This document shows positions 15,987 to 25,061 of a stretch of 64,000 bases of DNA, one piece after another. The DNA is taken from assembly GCF_900625025.1 (NCBI RefSeq), contig NZ_LR130577.1, forward strand, positions 62,001 to 126,000. Reading direction: 5' to 3'. Each line of letters starts with the position of its first letter. Position 1 is the stretch's first letter. This DNA is from Lachnoclostridium sp. Marseille-P6806 (lineage in GTDB: Bacteria; Bacillota; Clostridia; Lachnospirales; Lachnospiraceae). A program made the position numbers and the translations under genes. The notes below the pieces were generated by a model that was not told the DNA's origin, searched no databases, and was given only the letters and a program-made list of their open reading frames with translations.

Positions 15987-18714
15987 GCTCTTCCTCCTTT
16001 CCGTACTCCAGCCCGTTTTCCGCAGAATATTTCAGATGATATCCCATAAAATCCGTTTCCATCCGTTCATCCAGCAGCAGAATCATCTCCTGACACAGAA
16101 GCGGCGCATGGTTCCACCCGGCAAAAAACGTCTCCCGGATTTTCCTGAGCTCCGCTATGGTTTTGTCTATCCTGCAATCGAGGCAGAAAATCCCCGGCAT
16201 CCGGATGCTCTGCGTCAGAATCTCTCTCTGCTCCTCCTCGGACGGCACGCGGTCCGCGCACACCTCCTTTCCGCCAAACTGCCACGGAAGAAAGCAGATT
16301 GTCTCCCCCTGTTTTCTCAACAGAAGTACCTCAAAGGACGCATCCCCGTCGCGCACCGCCGCCTTGCCCTGCGCGTCTTCTACATACGACTGATGAAAAA
16401 GTCTGTGGATGGCAGAAAATTCCTCTTCCTCCGCCTCCTCCGGTGCAGCAAGCCGATAGGCATCCGCTTTTGTCCTCTGCTTCTTACAGGCTTTTTTATA
16501 CTCGTTGCGATCTTTCTTATCCTCTGCACGCCCCTCCTGCGCGCCGCTTTCAAAGTCGTACACGCTCTGCACAAGCACCGGAATGGAGGAGGGCAGAAGC
16601 AGCCTCTCCGGAAGCCGCTCCGCCGTCCGTTTCAAAATCCACGCATCGTAGACACTGTTCCCCCATTCTTCCTCCTGCGGCTCCAGCACATAGCACTTCG
16701 CAGCGCCGAGGCAGGCGGGACGTATGTCATCATGCCTGTCATGCCGGTGCAGGCGCCCGATCCGCTGGAGCAGAAGATCCATCGGACAGAGCTCGGTCAG
16801 GAGAAGATCAAAATCAATATCGAGGCTCTGCTCCAGAACCTGCGTCCCTACCACCAGAAGACGATCCCGGTCAGCCCGGCCGGATTTTTTGCCGATCCGT
16901 TTCATAAGCGCCGCCTCTCTCTCCGCTCTGTCCCGGAAAAGGAATCGGGAATGGAATAAAATCACCTGCATTCCCGAAAGCTCCTTTCGGGCTGTTTCCG
17001 CAAAGCGCTGCGCCTCCGCGACGGTATTCATGATCACGCCGGCGCAGCCTCCCTCCCGCAGCCCTTCTTTCAGAACGGATATGGCATCCTCTTTGCAGAT
17101 GCGAAAAACGGATACAGGTTTTTCTTCCTGCTGCATCTGCAGTGCGCTCTGCCGCACCTCTCCGCGGTCGGTCCATGTAAAAAGCGGATACTCCAGAGCC
17201 TTTTCCCACGGAGCCGCCCCGGCCCTCTTTCCTGCTCGCGGGCTTTTTCTTAAATAGGAATTGACCAGCGCCGTCCTTTTTTCGGCAGGAAGCGTAGCGG
17301 ACAGAATAATGACGGGAACCCCGTATTCTCCCAGCCACTCCATAACCCGGTAAAGATACTGGCTCATGTAGCTGTCGTAGGCATGGCATTCGTCCACGAT
17401 GACTACTTTCCCGACGAGGCCGAAATGCCGCAGCATGACATGTTTCTGCTGCAGCGCGGCCATCAACAGCTGATCGACGGTTCCGACGACAAAATCTGAG
17501 AGAAGAACCTGTTTTTTCCCCTTAAACCAGTTATGGACAATCAGACCGCCCTCTTCGCTGTCCTCCTCTACCCTTGCTGTCCCCTCAAACAATGCCCGGT
17601 AGTCCTCGTTCATCTCCGCCGCGCCATGGGCGAGCCGCACGGAGAGCTGTTCATTCTCCGCGAACTGACCGGCCCATTTCATGAGACGTGGAAATATTCC
17701 GTTGGCCGTAGCCTGCGTCGGCAAGCCGAAGAACAGACCGCCGCAGCCCTTTGCCCTCGCGAAAGTCTCCGCGGCCGCCAGTGCCGCTTCCGTTTTTCCG
17801 ACCCCCATCTGCGCTTCCAGAATGAAGATCCCCGGCTCCTCGATTCCTGCGGCAATCTCCAGCGCCGCTCTCTGTACCGGATTCGCTTCATAAGAAAAAC
17901 GATCGTAAAAAAGCTCCGCATCCATGCCAAAGCCCGTGACCAGCCAGCACGCCGGCGGATGCAGCCGCTTCCAGCCCGCGCCAATTCGTTCCGGATACAT
18001 CTCCTCCCGCCCGGTTTCCTCCACGGATATCAGAGGGAAATAGCAGGTATTGCTGGCGATCCAGTCCGCCATAACCAGCATTCCGCTGAGCAGAAGCTGA
18101 TGCTTCATTTCCAGAAATGCGAGCTGCGAAAGGGACGAATACCCTCCCTCGTCGAGCGCCGCTTTGATCCAGATATCCCAGAGGGTATCCCATTCGCTCT
18201 TCTGATCACCGTAATACAGGCGCGGGTTCAGATTCATTTCGAGCTCCGGATTGAGGCTGTCCGACTGCGGCGCGCCGTGATGCGCCCCCACGACGGCCGC
18301 GGCCCCGATGCGGCACCCTTTATTCCGCAGGATCACCTCTCCCGCCTTTGCATGCGGCGCATTGCCGGCGTCCCGCAGCTGAAAAAAACGAGGAATATGA
18401 ATGCCCGCATCCTCCAGCCGTTCCCGGCACTGAGGATCCAGTGCATCGCTGATTCTGCTCTGAAAGACCGGCGTCGTCTTCCCTATATCATGGAGATAGC
18501 CGAGAAGCCGACACAGCTCCCGCATCTCGGCGTCCCAATCCCCGGTCTGAAAGCAGCTCGAAAAGCACTGCCTTGTCGCTTCCGGAATCCACTCATTCCA
18601 CAGGCGGGCCATCACCCCCGCTGTATCCCGCGAGTGCATCCAGAGCGGAAGCCAGCTCTGGCCCCCATCCCCTGATTTCGCGATCAGCAGCTTGTCCGCA
18701 CGTTCTGACATCAT
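15970..18714 (-). CDS. cas3: Cas3 helicase-nuclease (type I)
   Basis: About 914 residues with an N-terminal HD nuclease domain (LLGYLHDIGKTTPVFQ at about residue 72-87, AHHGAPQ at 146) and a C-terminal SF2 helicase: Walker A EAQMGVGKTEAAL near 302, DECHAYDSYMSQY near 443, motif III LSATLP, motif V-VI region VGTQVLEQSLDIDFD and QRIGRLHRHDRHDD. Recruited by Cascade, it nicks and degrades target DNA. Three ATG codons cluster at the start; the first overlaps GGAGG, so the third codon (18714) is preferred, six bases from GGAGG. First gene of the cas operon. Confidence 0.95.
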   Translation of the reverse strand: MMSERADKLLIAKSGDGGQSWLPLWMHSRDTAGVMARLWNEWIPEATRQCFSSCFQTGDWDAEMRELCRLLGYLHDIGKTTPVFQSRISDALDPQCRERLEDAGIHIPRFFQLRDAGNAPHAKAGEVILRNKGCRIGAAAVVGAHHGAPQSDSLNPELEMNLNPRLYYGDQKSEWDTLWDIWIKAALDEGGYSSLSQLAFLEMKHQLLLSGMLVMADWIASNTCYFPLISVEETGREEMYPERIGAGWKRLHPPACWLVTGFGMDAELFYDRFSYEANPVQRAALEIAAGIEEPGIFILEAQMGVGKTEAALAAAETFARAKGCGGLFFGLPTQATANGIFPRLMKWAGQFAENEQLSVRLAHGAAEMNEDYRALFEGTARVEEDSEEGGLIVHNWFKGKKQVLLSDFVVGTVDQLLMAALQQKHVMLRHFGLVGKVVIVDECHAYDSYMSQYLYRVMEWLGEYGVPVIILSATLPAEKRTALVNSYLRKSPRAGKRAGAAPWEKALEYPLFTWTDRGEVRQSALQMQQEEKPVSVFRICKEDAISVLKEGLREGGCAGVIMNTVAEAQRFAETARKELSGMQVILFHSRFLFRDRAEREAALMKRIGKKSGRADRDRLLVVGTQVLEQSLDIDFDLLLTELCPMDLLLQRIGRLHRHDRHDDIRPACLGAAKCYVLEPQEEEWGNSVYDAWILKRTAERLPERLLLPSSIPVLVQSVYDFESGAQEGRAEDKKDRNEYKKACKKQRTKADAYRLAAPEEAEEEEFSAIHRLFHQSYVEDAQGKAAVRDGDASFEVLLLRKQGETICFLPWQFGGKEVCADRVPSEEEQREILTQSIRMPGIFCLDCRIDKTIAELRKIRETFFAGWNHAPLLCQEMILLLDERMETDFMGYHLKYSAENGLEYGKEEEHGAGI

Positions 18715-18803
18715 GAGCATCCTCCGGCCGAAAGAGTCTCTGTGCTTTTGAAGAATATCATTTCCCGAAACCGGAAAAGAATATTTTTAGAAGAGCAGTG
18801 AAA

Positions 18804-18820
18804 TGACATACAAATGTCAA
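18804..18820 (-). promoter_or_regulatory. Candidate cas operon promoter element with an inverted repeat
   Basis: Minus strand TTGACA (18815-18820), identical to a -35 consensus, is embedded in the dyad TGACAT-N4-ATGTCA (18804-18819) about 90 bp upstream of cas3. No good -10 is seen at 17 bases (TGCTCT), so a repressor or activator site is as likely as a simple promoter. Confidence 0.35.
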
Positions 18821-18960
18821 TGCTTTACAAAGAATTTTTTCACCACTATTTTGTGTTCTCTTTACGATCCTAATTACTATCACAGAAATTCAAATTCCAC
18901 GCTGGTGTCTTGTGCTGTGGTTGCTATCTCTCTGGATGACGTGGTTTCCATAAATTTTCT

Positions 18961-19045
18961 CCACCCCCGCCATTGCGGGGAAACTGCAAAACGCTCCCTG
19001 ATTTACGTCATTCATCCTTGGAGCACCCTCGCCGCGCGAGGAACG
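18961..19045 (-). CRISPR. Vestigial type I-E repeat-spacer-repeat upstream of cas3
   Basis: Two imperfect copies of an I-E type repeat palindrome, CCCCGCAATGGCGGGG (minus strand) around 18964-18980 and CCTCGCGCGGCGAGG around 19026-19041. The left bases of both palindromes lie 62 bp apart, close to the 60-61 bp period of the main array. Flanks resemble the repeat ends (GTTT/CGTTCC before, GTGCTCC after). The two copies differ from each other and from the main array repeat, so this looks like a decayed older array or duplicated leader-end unit. Confidence 0.5.
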
Positions 19046-19333
19046 TGATAATATATCTGTTATGAAACGCTCCTCCAGAGCCTGTTTCAGATTTTGAAGT
19101 CAAAATTTTCGACCTCAAAAATTCCCATTCATCTCCTGTGAGCTGAAATCCAAAATCTTCATCAAACTTCTTACTGTGCCTATAATATACCTGTTAGAAT
19201 AATTTTTCAATATTTCATTAATCCTATTAATAAAATTAAGTCCACCTCTTTCTACAGCCTGATATCTTTCTTTCCCATGCGCGGGACCGCCCGCTGTGTT
19301 ACGATATCCCTTGGCCTGTGAGCAGGCGGCCCC

Positions 19334-20205
19334 ATGAGGAACCCACATCTGAACAACACCACTGCGGACACTTCCGCAAAACGCATCTCAGAGGAAAAAG
19401 AGCTCGACCTCTGGATCACCACTCACCGCGACGAAGCGCTCGCACAGCACCATATCGAGGTATACTATCAGCCCGTCGTCCGCACTCTGAACGGTTCTCT
19501 CTGCGGCTTTGAGGCTCTGGCCAGATGGCGCGATCCCGAACGGGGCATTCTCGCACCGGCGCAGTTCATCGCCGCACTGGAAGCAGATAACCAGATCCAT
19601 AAGCCGGACGTATATATGATCCGTGAGGTCTGCCGGAAGCTTCGAGAGGAAATCGACAAGGGCAACCGCGTCGTTCCCGTTTCCTTTAACCTTTCCCGTC
19701 TGGACTTTTTTGCCTGCGATATATGCCACATCATTGCCGATTATGTCTCGCTCTGTAATCTCTCCATCGACCTATTCCACGTCGAAATCACAGAAAGCAT
19801 CATCACCTCCAACGAAAGCCGTATCCGGGACGATCTCAACCGGCTTCGCGCCAAAGGCTTTTCCATCTGGATGGATGATTTCGGCAGCGGATATTCCTCA
19901 CTGAACGTCCTGCAGGACTACCATTTTGACGTCATCAAATTGGCATGATCTTTCTGCGCAACTTCCCCGACCGCGCGCAAGATCATCACCGCGATCGTCT
20001 CGATAGAAAAAACGCTCGGCGTGCAGGTGCTCTGTGAAGGCATCGAGACGCGGGAGGCAGACCAGCTATTTCCGCGTCCTCGATAGGGGACAGAAGAACT
20101 GGTGCTTCTATATCATACTCCAGCTCCCCAGCCCCAAAACAGACGTCATCGTTCTGCTCTCCTTGGACTGCAGATTTGAAAATCCGGATGTGAACATTTC
20201 CCCCT
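19334..20205 (+). pseudogene. EAL-domain cyclic-di-GMP phosphodiesterase remnant
   Basis: An EAL domain starts within 40 residues of the ATG: VYYQPVVRTLNGSLCGFEALARW (the E-A-L motif), PAQFIAALEADNQ, SFNLSRLDFF, FHVEITES, WMDDFGSGYSSLNVL, DVIKLA. At that point a one-base deletion (expected KLDM) gives TGA. Downstream in other frames follow the expected RKIITAIVSIEKTLGVQVLCEGIE and YFRVL ... LPSPKTDV, so further indels are present. The domain would hydrolyse cyclic di-GMP to pGpG if intact. No GGDEF, PAS or membrane segment is attached. The 280 bp upstream hold nothing recognisable. Confidence 0.8.
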
Positions 20206-20272
20206 GAGGATGTGTTTCTGAAACAGAATGGAAAGCCCTCTCATATCCGCTCGTTGTTATGGACAATATCGC

Positions 20273-21886
20273 TCACAGGTCTCCCAGATATTTTCTGAGA
20301 GTTGCGCGCACCGCCCCGGGGCCGGCGATTTCTTCGCGGAACATCGCTTCAATTTTCTCCCCGAGGCCGGCATTGTACAGATCGACACCGAATATATTGA
20401 CATTGGAAAGAATCGGCCGGAGCTGATCCGCAGCGCTCTCCGGCCTCCCGAGCTCTATGCCGGCAAGCTGCCTTTGCAGCTCGGGAAGCAGCGGGTCCGG
20501 CGCCGGAGCAAACGGCTTCCCGTCGTCATCCACCGCCAGCAGATACCGCAGCCAGCCGGCAATGGCCAGAGGAACCCCGACGAGCGCCGCTGCCGTCCCG
20601 TCCTTTTGCAGATAGGATTTAATGGTTTCGCCGAAGCGGATTCCCATCATCTGGGAAATATCCACGGCGATGCGCTGCGAGGTATCTCCGAGAAAAGGAT
20701 TGGACAGTCGGACATGAACCACTTCATCTAAAAAGTCTTTCGGATTTAGTATGCCCGGGTCCGTCACGACCGCGAGGCCCTCCGCATAGCCGATCCGACT
20801 TGCAAGACGGGCCAGCTCCGGATCGTTCATTCCGTCAGCGAAAAAGGTATGCCCGAGCATGCAGTCATACGTACAGAGCGCCGTGTGAATCGGATTCAGG
20901 CAGGTATTGACTTTCATTTTCTCCGCCTTGTCGACCGTCTCGCGGGAAGTCATGTAAACGCCGGCTTTTTCCAGCGCGGGGCGGCCGTTCGGGAAGTGAT
21001 CCTCAATAACAAGATACTGCGCCTCTTCCGCATTGCCAAAGGGTGCAATAAATGTCTTTTTGTCCGTGACAATCGGCTGCATATCCTCCACGCCGTCGGC
21101 CGAAAGTTCATCCGCCACACTCTGCCCCGGCCGCGGCGTTATCTTATCGATCATTGTCCACGGAAAGGAAATGTTCCGATCATTCTGCACATATTCGAGA
21201 AAACCGTCTTCCACAAAGCCCCGTTTATTCCATTCCCGGCAGATCGTTAGAACGGATTCCCGGAGCTTTTCTCCGTTATGGGAGCAGTTATCCATCGAGA
21301 CCAGCGCAAGCGGATATCCTCCCGCCCGATATCTCTGATGGAGCATGGCCGCGACGACCGCCATCGCGCTCCTCGCCGCCTCCGGGCCGCTCCGGATATC
21401 CTCTTCAATCCATTTCAGATACCGGCCGTCATGTCCCGTCAGCGCATAGCCCTTTTCCGTGATGGTAAAAGACACCAACTGGAGACCGGGCGCGCAGAAC
21501 ACCTCTTTCAGGCGGCTCCACTGCGGAGTCCCCGCTTTCGCGGCAATAGCCTCGCCAAACGGCGCCAGAACCCGCTTTGTTTTTGTCCCGTCCTGATGCA
21601 GGATCACACTGAGCATCAGGTTATCAAAGGGGCGGTAAATCTTGTCAATCACTTCATAATCATAGGGTTCAACGCAGGTCACTCCCTCCTGCATCAGCCC
21701 CCCGGTCAGCAGCCTGTCGGCAATGCTCCCGATGAAAATGCGGAAAATATTGCCGACGCCGATATGAACCCAGCGCGGTCTTTCCGCAGTCGCCTGCCGA
21801 ACCGCCGCCGCATCATAGGACGGAAGAGCAATTCCCGCTCTCTCAAATGCCGCCCTGTCCGAAATTCCTTTCAAGGTCAGTTTCAA
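20273..21886 (-). CDS. Mannitol dehydrogenase / fructuronate reductase family oxidoreductase
   Basis: 537-residue NAD(P)-dependent polyol or uronate dehydrogenase. The Rossmann entry is VHIGVGNIFRIFIGSIADRLL; the catalytic signature K-x5-N-x2-H appears as KMKVNTCLNPIHTAL; other conserved blocks are LVSMDNCSHNGEKL and FPWTMIDKITPRP. Family members reduce D-fructuronate to D-mannonate or oxidise mannitol. The start is placed at TTG eight bases behind GGGGGG, giving (M)KLTLKGISD, which fits homologues better than the ATG at 21904 that overlaps the Shine-Dalgarno sequence. It stands alone between two broken genes, with no uxaC or uxuA beside it, so the substrate cannot be fixed. Confidence 0.85.
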   Translation of the reverse strand: MKLTLKGISDRAAFERAGIALPSYDAAAVRQATAERPRWVHIGVGNIFRIFIGSIADRLLTGGLMQEGVTCVEPYDYEVIDKIYRPFDNLMLSVILHQDGTKTKRVLAPFGEAIAAKAGTPQWSRLKEVFCAPGLQLVSFTITEKGYALTGHDGRYLKWIEEDIRSGPEAARSAMAVVAAMLHQRYRAGGYPLALVSMDNCSHNGEKLRESVLTICREWNKRGFVEDGFLEYVQNDRNISFPWTMIDKITPRPGQSVADELSADGVEDMQPIVTDKKTFIAPFGNAEEAQYLVIEDHFPNGRPALEKAGVYMTSRETVDKAEKMKVNTCLNPIHTALCTYDCMLGHTFFADGMNDPELARLASRIGYAEGLAVVTDPGILNPKDFLDEVVHVRLSNPFLGDTSQRIAVDISQMMGIRFGETIKSYLQKDGTAAALVGVPLAIAGWLRYLLAVDDDGKPFAPAPDPLLPELQRQLAGIELGRPESAADQLRPILSNVNIFGVDLYNAGLGEKIEAMFREEIAGPGAVRATLRKYLGDL

Positions 21887-22024
21887 GGCTGTGTCCCCCC
21901 TCATTAAGAACAGGTATCTGATGAATGATACTTATACTACACACATTAACATGAGAGACTCTGTTTTCCTAATTATTTTCAGTGTTAAAATAATTTATAA
22001 CAAGAAACCCGATGGAGGACCGCG

Positions 22025-24142
22025 ATGGATATTGAAAAATATCTGCTTCTGATCAACGGAGAAGATAAAACCGATTACAGCCCAAAGATACAGTATATGG
22101 AGATACAAAGACGAATCCATCCGTCGGACTTCATCATTACCGCATAAGGAAACTTCATTCCGCAGACGGAAGATATTCTGGATTTCGGTCCTTTTTACCG
22201 CTTTCTCCGCGCCGGAAAAACATCTCCCGTATATCCGAAATCCTCTGTAATATTCCAAAAGAATTGTCTCCTGAACGAAAAGAGACGCGCTGCCTTTGAC
22301 TACTTCAGGCAGACGGCAGCCGTGGTTTCAAACAACAACTCCGCCACTCTGAACGTAGCAGAAAAATTAGAGAAGAAAGGCGTCTCTTTCCTCACAGCCT
22401 TTTTAGGCAGTCACGCAAGTCAAATACCCCGCAGCTTGCTGCGGGGCATGATCTAGCTTGTTTCTGGATTTGTACGCCCCAAGGGGGCGGGGTATCCCGC
22501 CCTCGCGGAATTCGCCAAATGGACATGCAAGCATGTCCGCTTGGCTCATTGCCCGCGGGAATAAAGAACGCTTTCTGAATAATCAGTCCGGAAAATATCC
22601 CGATATGGACGCGTGGGCCCTGCCGCAAGAAGAAAAAATCTGCTGAATCAGGAGGTTGCCGCGCTCTCCGAAGAACTCAGCAATCTCCTCCCGGAAACTC
22701 CTGTCCCTCTTGCTGGACCCCCTGGCTGGAATATGAGGAGCATGCCCGACGGGGGAACAAATTGGGCCTGATTCAGAAAATTTTCATCCTGTTCCGCTTC
22801 AATCACAGCGCTCTGAGAATGTTCCTCCATGAGCCGGAATTGGTAATTCCGTATCTTCAACAACAGTTTTATGTGCTGCACCGGCAGGAATTGACAGAAG
22901 AGAGAGTACAGCTGGAGAAAAAACTGGAGGGGTTCTCTTTCGCGGAAAAGATGACGGAGCCGGCGGAAAAATCTCTGCGACTGTTCCACGCTGAGCTGAG
23001 CGAAGCATTCGACTGGCGGCGTCCGCACCGACACTTCAGCCAACAGGATTTGCAGAAAAATTCGGGAGATTTCAATCAAGAATACCCGGTGGTATTGAGT
23101 ACAACCTACTCTGTCAAAAGCACCTTGAATCCGGCGCACGTCTACGACTATCTCATCGTAGACGAGGCTTCACAGGCAGACCTTGCCACCGGCGTACTGG
23201 CCTTTTCCTGCGCACGAAATGTCGTTATTGTCGGAGATCTTCAGCAGCTTCCCAATGTACTGGACAGTAAAAGTCTGCGGGACAGCGAAGATATCCGGGC
23301 CCGGTATTCCCTGCCGAAGGCCTATCATTTTTCTGCCCATAATCTGCTCTCCTCCGCGGCGGCAGCATGGCCGGACATTCCCTCCGTGCTGCTGCGGGAG
23401 CACTATCGCTGTCATCCCAAAATAATCAATTTCTGTAACCAGAAATTCTATGACGGAAAACCGATCGTCATGACCGAGGATCACGGTGAACCGGATGTCC
23501 TGACCATGTATCGGACGCCCCCCGGAAACCATGCGCGGGGACACACGAATCAGCGGCAAATCGACGTAATCCGTCAGGAGGTTTTCCCCAGACTGATGAA
23601 GCAGGAGTATAAGAGCATCGGCATCATCACGCCATACAAGGATCAGGTGGCAGTTCTTCAGGCACAGCTGAGCCGGAATCTGGAAACGGCAACCGTTCAT
23701 AAGTTTCAGGGTCGGGAGAAAGGTGCCATCATTCTGACTTCTGTTGACAATGTAATCACAGAATTCGTGGATGATCCCCGGATGCTGAACGTGGCAGTAT
23801 CCCGGGCCGTTCGGTCGCTGACGGTGATCACCTCACAGACCCCCCGGAACGATCGAACCAACTATGGCGACCTCGCTCGCTATATCGAGTACAACAACTG
23901 TGAAATAATAGAAAGCACCGTCTATTCCGTATTTGATCTGCTCTATCAGGAATATGACCGTCAGCGGCGGATTTTTTTCTTTTGCGGGCTGCGCTGCGCA
24001 TGTGTCGCTGGTCAATATTTTGAAAAATGATTCATTGCTGAGCGCTGAGGAAGCCGCAGCCGCATATGCAGGAAATCCTCTGACACATGTGGATTTTCTT
24101 CTGTTTCGGAAAACAGATAAATCTCCTCTGCCCGCGGCATAA
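22025..24142 (+). pseudogene. SF1 (UPF1/DNA2-like) AAA_12 helicase, multiply disrupted
   Basis: Remains of a large helicase. The first 40 codons (MDIEKYLLLINGEDKTDYSP, behind GGAGG) end in TAA at 22145. The middle is split by a palindrome-rich insertion (22413-22560). From 22762 a 420-residue frame holds the helicase core: LSTTYSVKST, DYLIVDEASQADLATGVLA (Walker B), VGDLQQLPNV, LREHYRCHPKIINFCN, IGIITPYKDQV, ATVHKFQGREKGAIILT, LNVAVSRA. A frameshift near 23970 follows; the other frame continues with VNILKNDSLLSAEEAAAAYA and HVDFLLFRK to 24142, where the usual nuclease-like tail is missing. Walker A is lost. Non-functional as read. Confidence 0.8.
22413..22560 (+). repeat. Palindrome-rich insertion inside the helicase remnant
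   Basis: About 150 bp that interrupts the helicase coding sequence. It contains a 9-bp stem (CCCCGCAGC/GCTGCGGGG, 22427-22446), a GCCCC/GGGGC stem near 22476 and GGACATGC/GCATGTCC (22521-22538). The layout resembles the hairpin ends of IS200/IS605 elements or derived palindromic miniature elements; no transposase is present. Confidence 0.5.
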
Positions 24143-24164
24143 AACACAGGCGCAACACCATGGC

Positions 24165-24344
24165 ATGGCTGCTGCGTCAACTGTCAGCCTCCTTGCTACC
24201 ATCCCGGGGGTTCAACGGGATTCTGCCATACGCATCATCGCGGAGATCGGGGCCGATATGACACAGTTCTCCTCCGCAAAGCAGGCCTTAAAGCTGCTGA
24301 GGGCGGAGGGTATTATTGCCGAAGAAATCGGAGTCGCCTCCTGA
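24165..24344 (+). mobile_element. IS110 family transposase remnant
   Basis: A short stretch reads SLLATIPGVQRDSAIRIIAE then IGADMTQFSSAKQ, the helix-hairpin-helix-like transposase_20 domain of IS110 family enzymes. After it the frame is unrelated. The N-terminal DEDD catalytic domain is absent. It directly follows the 3' end of the helicase remnant. Confidence 0.65.
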
Positions 24345-24455
24345 CGCTCTTTATATCTATCCCTGTACAGCCCATCCTTTGGTGGTTTTTTAACGTTACC
24401 CTTTTTATGAATACCCTCTACTTTCTTTCACACTATCCTCCATAAACAACATTTT

Positions 24456-25031
24456 TCAGCATCCTGTGCCGTCCAGACGGCATGCCGCCGCTTCCGGCCG
24501 TCCGGCTCTCAGCCCGACATCCTCCGGCGAAAGCGTGACGGTTCCATCCTCCAGCACGAAGCACGGGATCCCGACACAGGCGTTCTCTTTCGCACCCGCA
24601 AAGGCCGGTTCCGCATCCCGGAGCCGCAGAAATGCTTTCAGATCCTTTACGTGTCCGCCGATATCCACCATCCGGAAATCGTCTCTGCCCCTTATCTGCT
24701 TCGCGACATACGCGCAGTCCGGGCATGTCGACATGCCGTATACGGTAATCACCGTCTTGTCCTCTATTTCCGCATACGCCGGATTCTTTTCAACTAAATG
24801 CGCCGCATATGAGCAAAACGGCTTTATCCTCATGCCCTCCGTTTTCGCCTCCTGAACTACACAGTCCACCAGCTCTCCGGCAATTCCCTGACCGCCGTAT
24901 TCCTGATTCACCTCTGTGTGCGTAATCACCCAGAATGTCTTTCCGGCGGCAATCTCGCACTCGCCCACGAGACGGCTTCCGTCATAGGCCGCTGCTCTGC
25001 GCCGCTCTTTCTCAAACTGTATCGCAATCAT
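24456..25031 (-). CDS. GNAT-like acetyltransferase fused to a glutaredoxin-like domain
   Basis: 191 residues. About residues 1-90 are a small YjdJ-type GNAT domain (ECEIAAGKTFWVITHTEVNQ, GGQGIAGELVDCVVQEAKTE, IKPFCSYAAHLVEKNPAYAE). About residues 93-170 are a glutaredoxin/thioredoxin-like fold with redox motif CPDC in VYGMSTCPDCAYV, and a cis-Pro type segment ACVGIPCFVLEDGTVTLS. The fusion suggests a protein acting on thiols or acyl groups, but no reaction can be assigned. The start is behind GGAGGCG. It stands alone. Confidence 0.75.
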   Translation of the reverse strand: MIAIQFEKERRRAAAYDGSRLVGECEIAAGKTFWVITHTEVNQEYGGQGIAGELVDCVVQEAKTEGMRIKPFCSYAAHLVEKNPAYAEIEDKTVITVYGMSTCPDCAYVAKQIRGRDDFRMVDIGGHVKDLKAFLRLRDAEPAFAGAKENACVGIPCFVLEDGTVTLSPEDVGLRAGRPEAAACRLDGTGC

Positions 25032-25061
25032 GATTCTCGCCTCCGCATCCCCGGATGTCTT

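Noticed and set aside
19115-19348. 77-codon minus-strand frame upstream of the EAL remnant
   Set aside because: No ribosome binding site or recognisable domain; overlaps the start of the EAL remnant. Could be a fragment, but no support.
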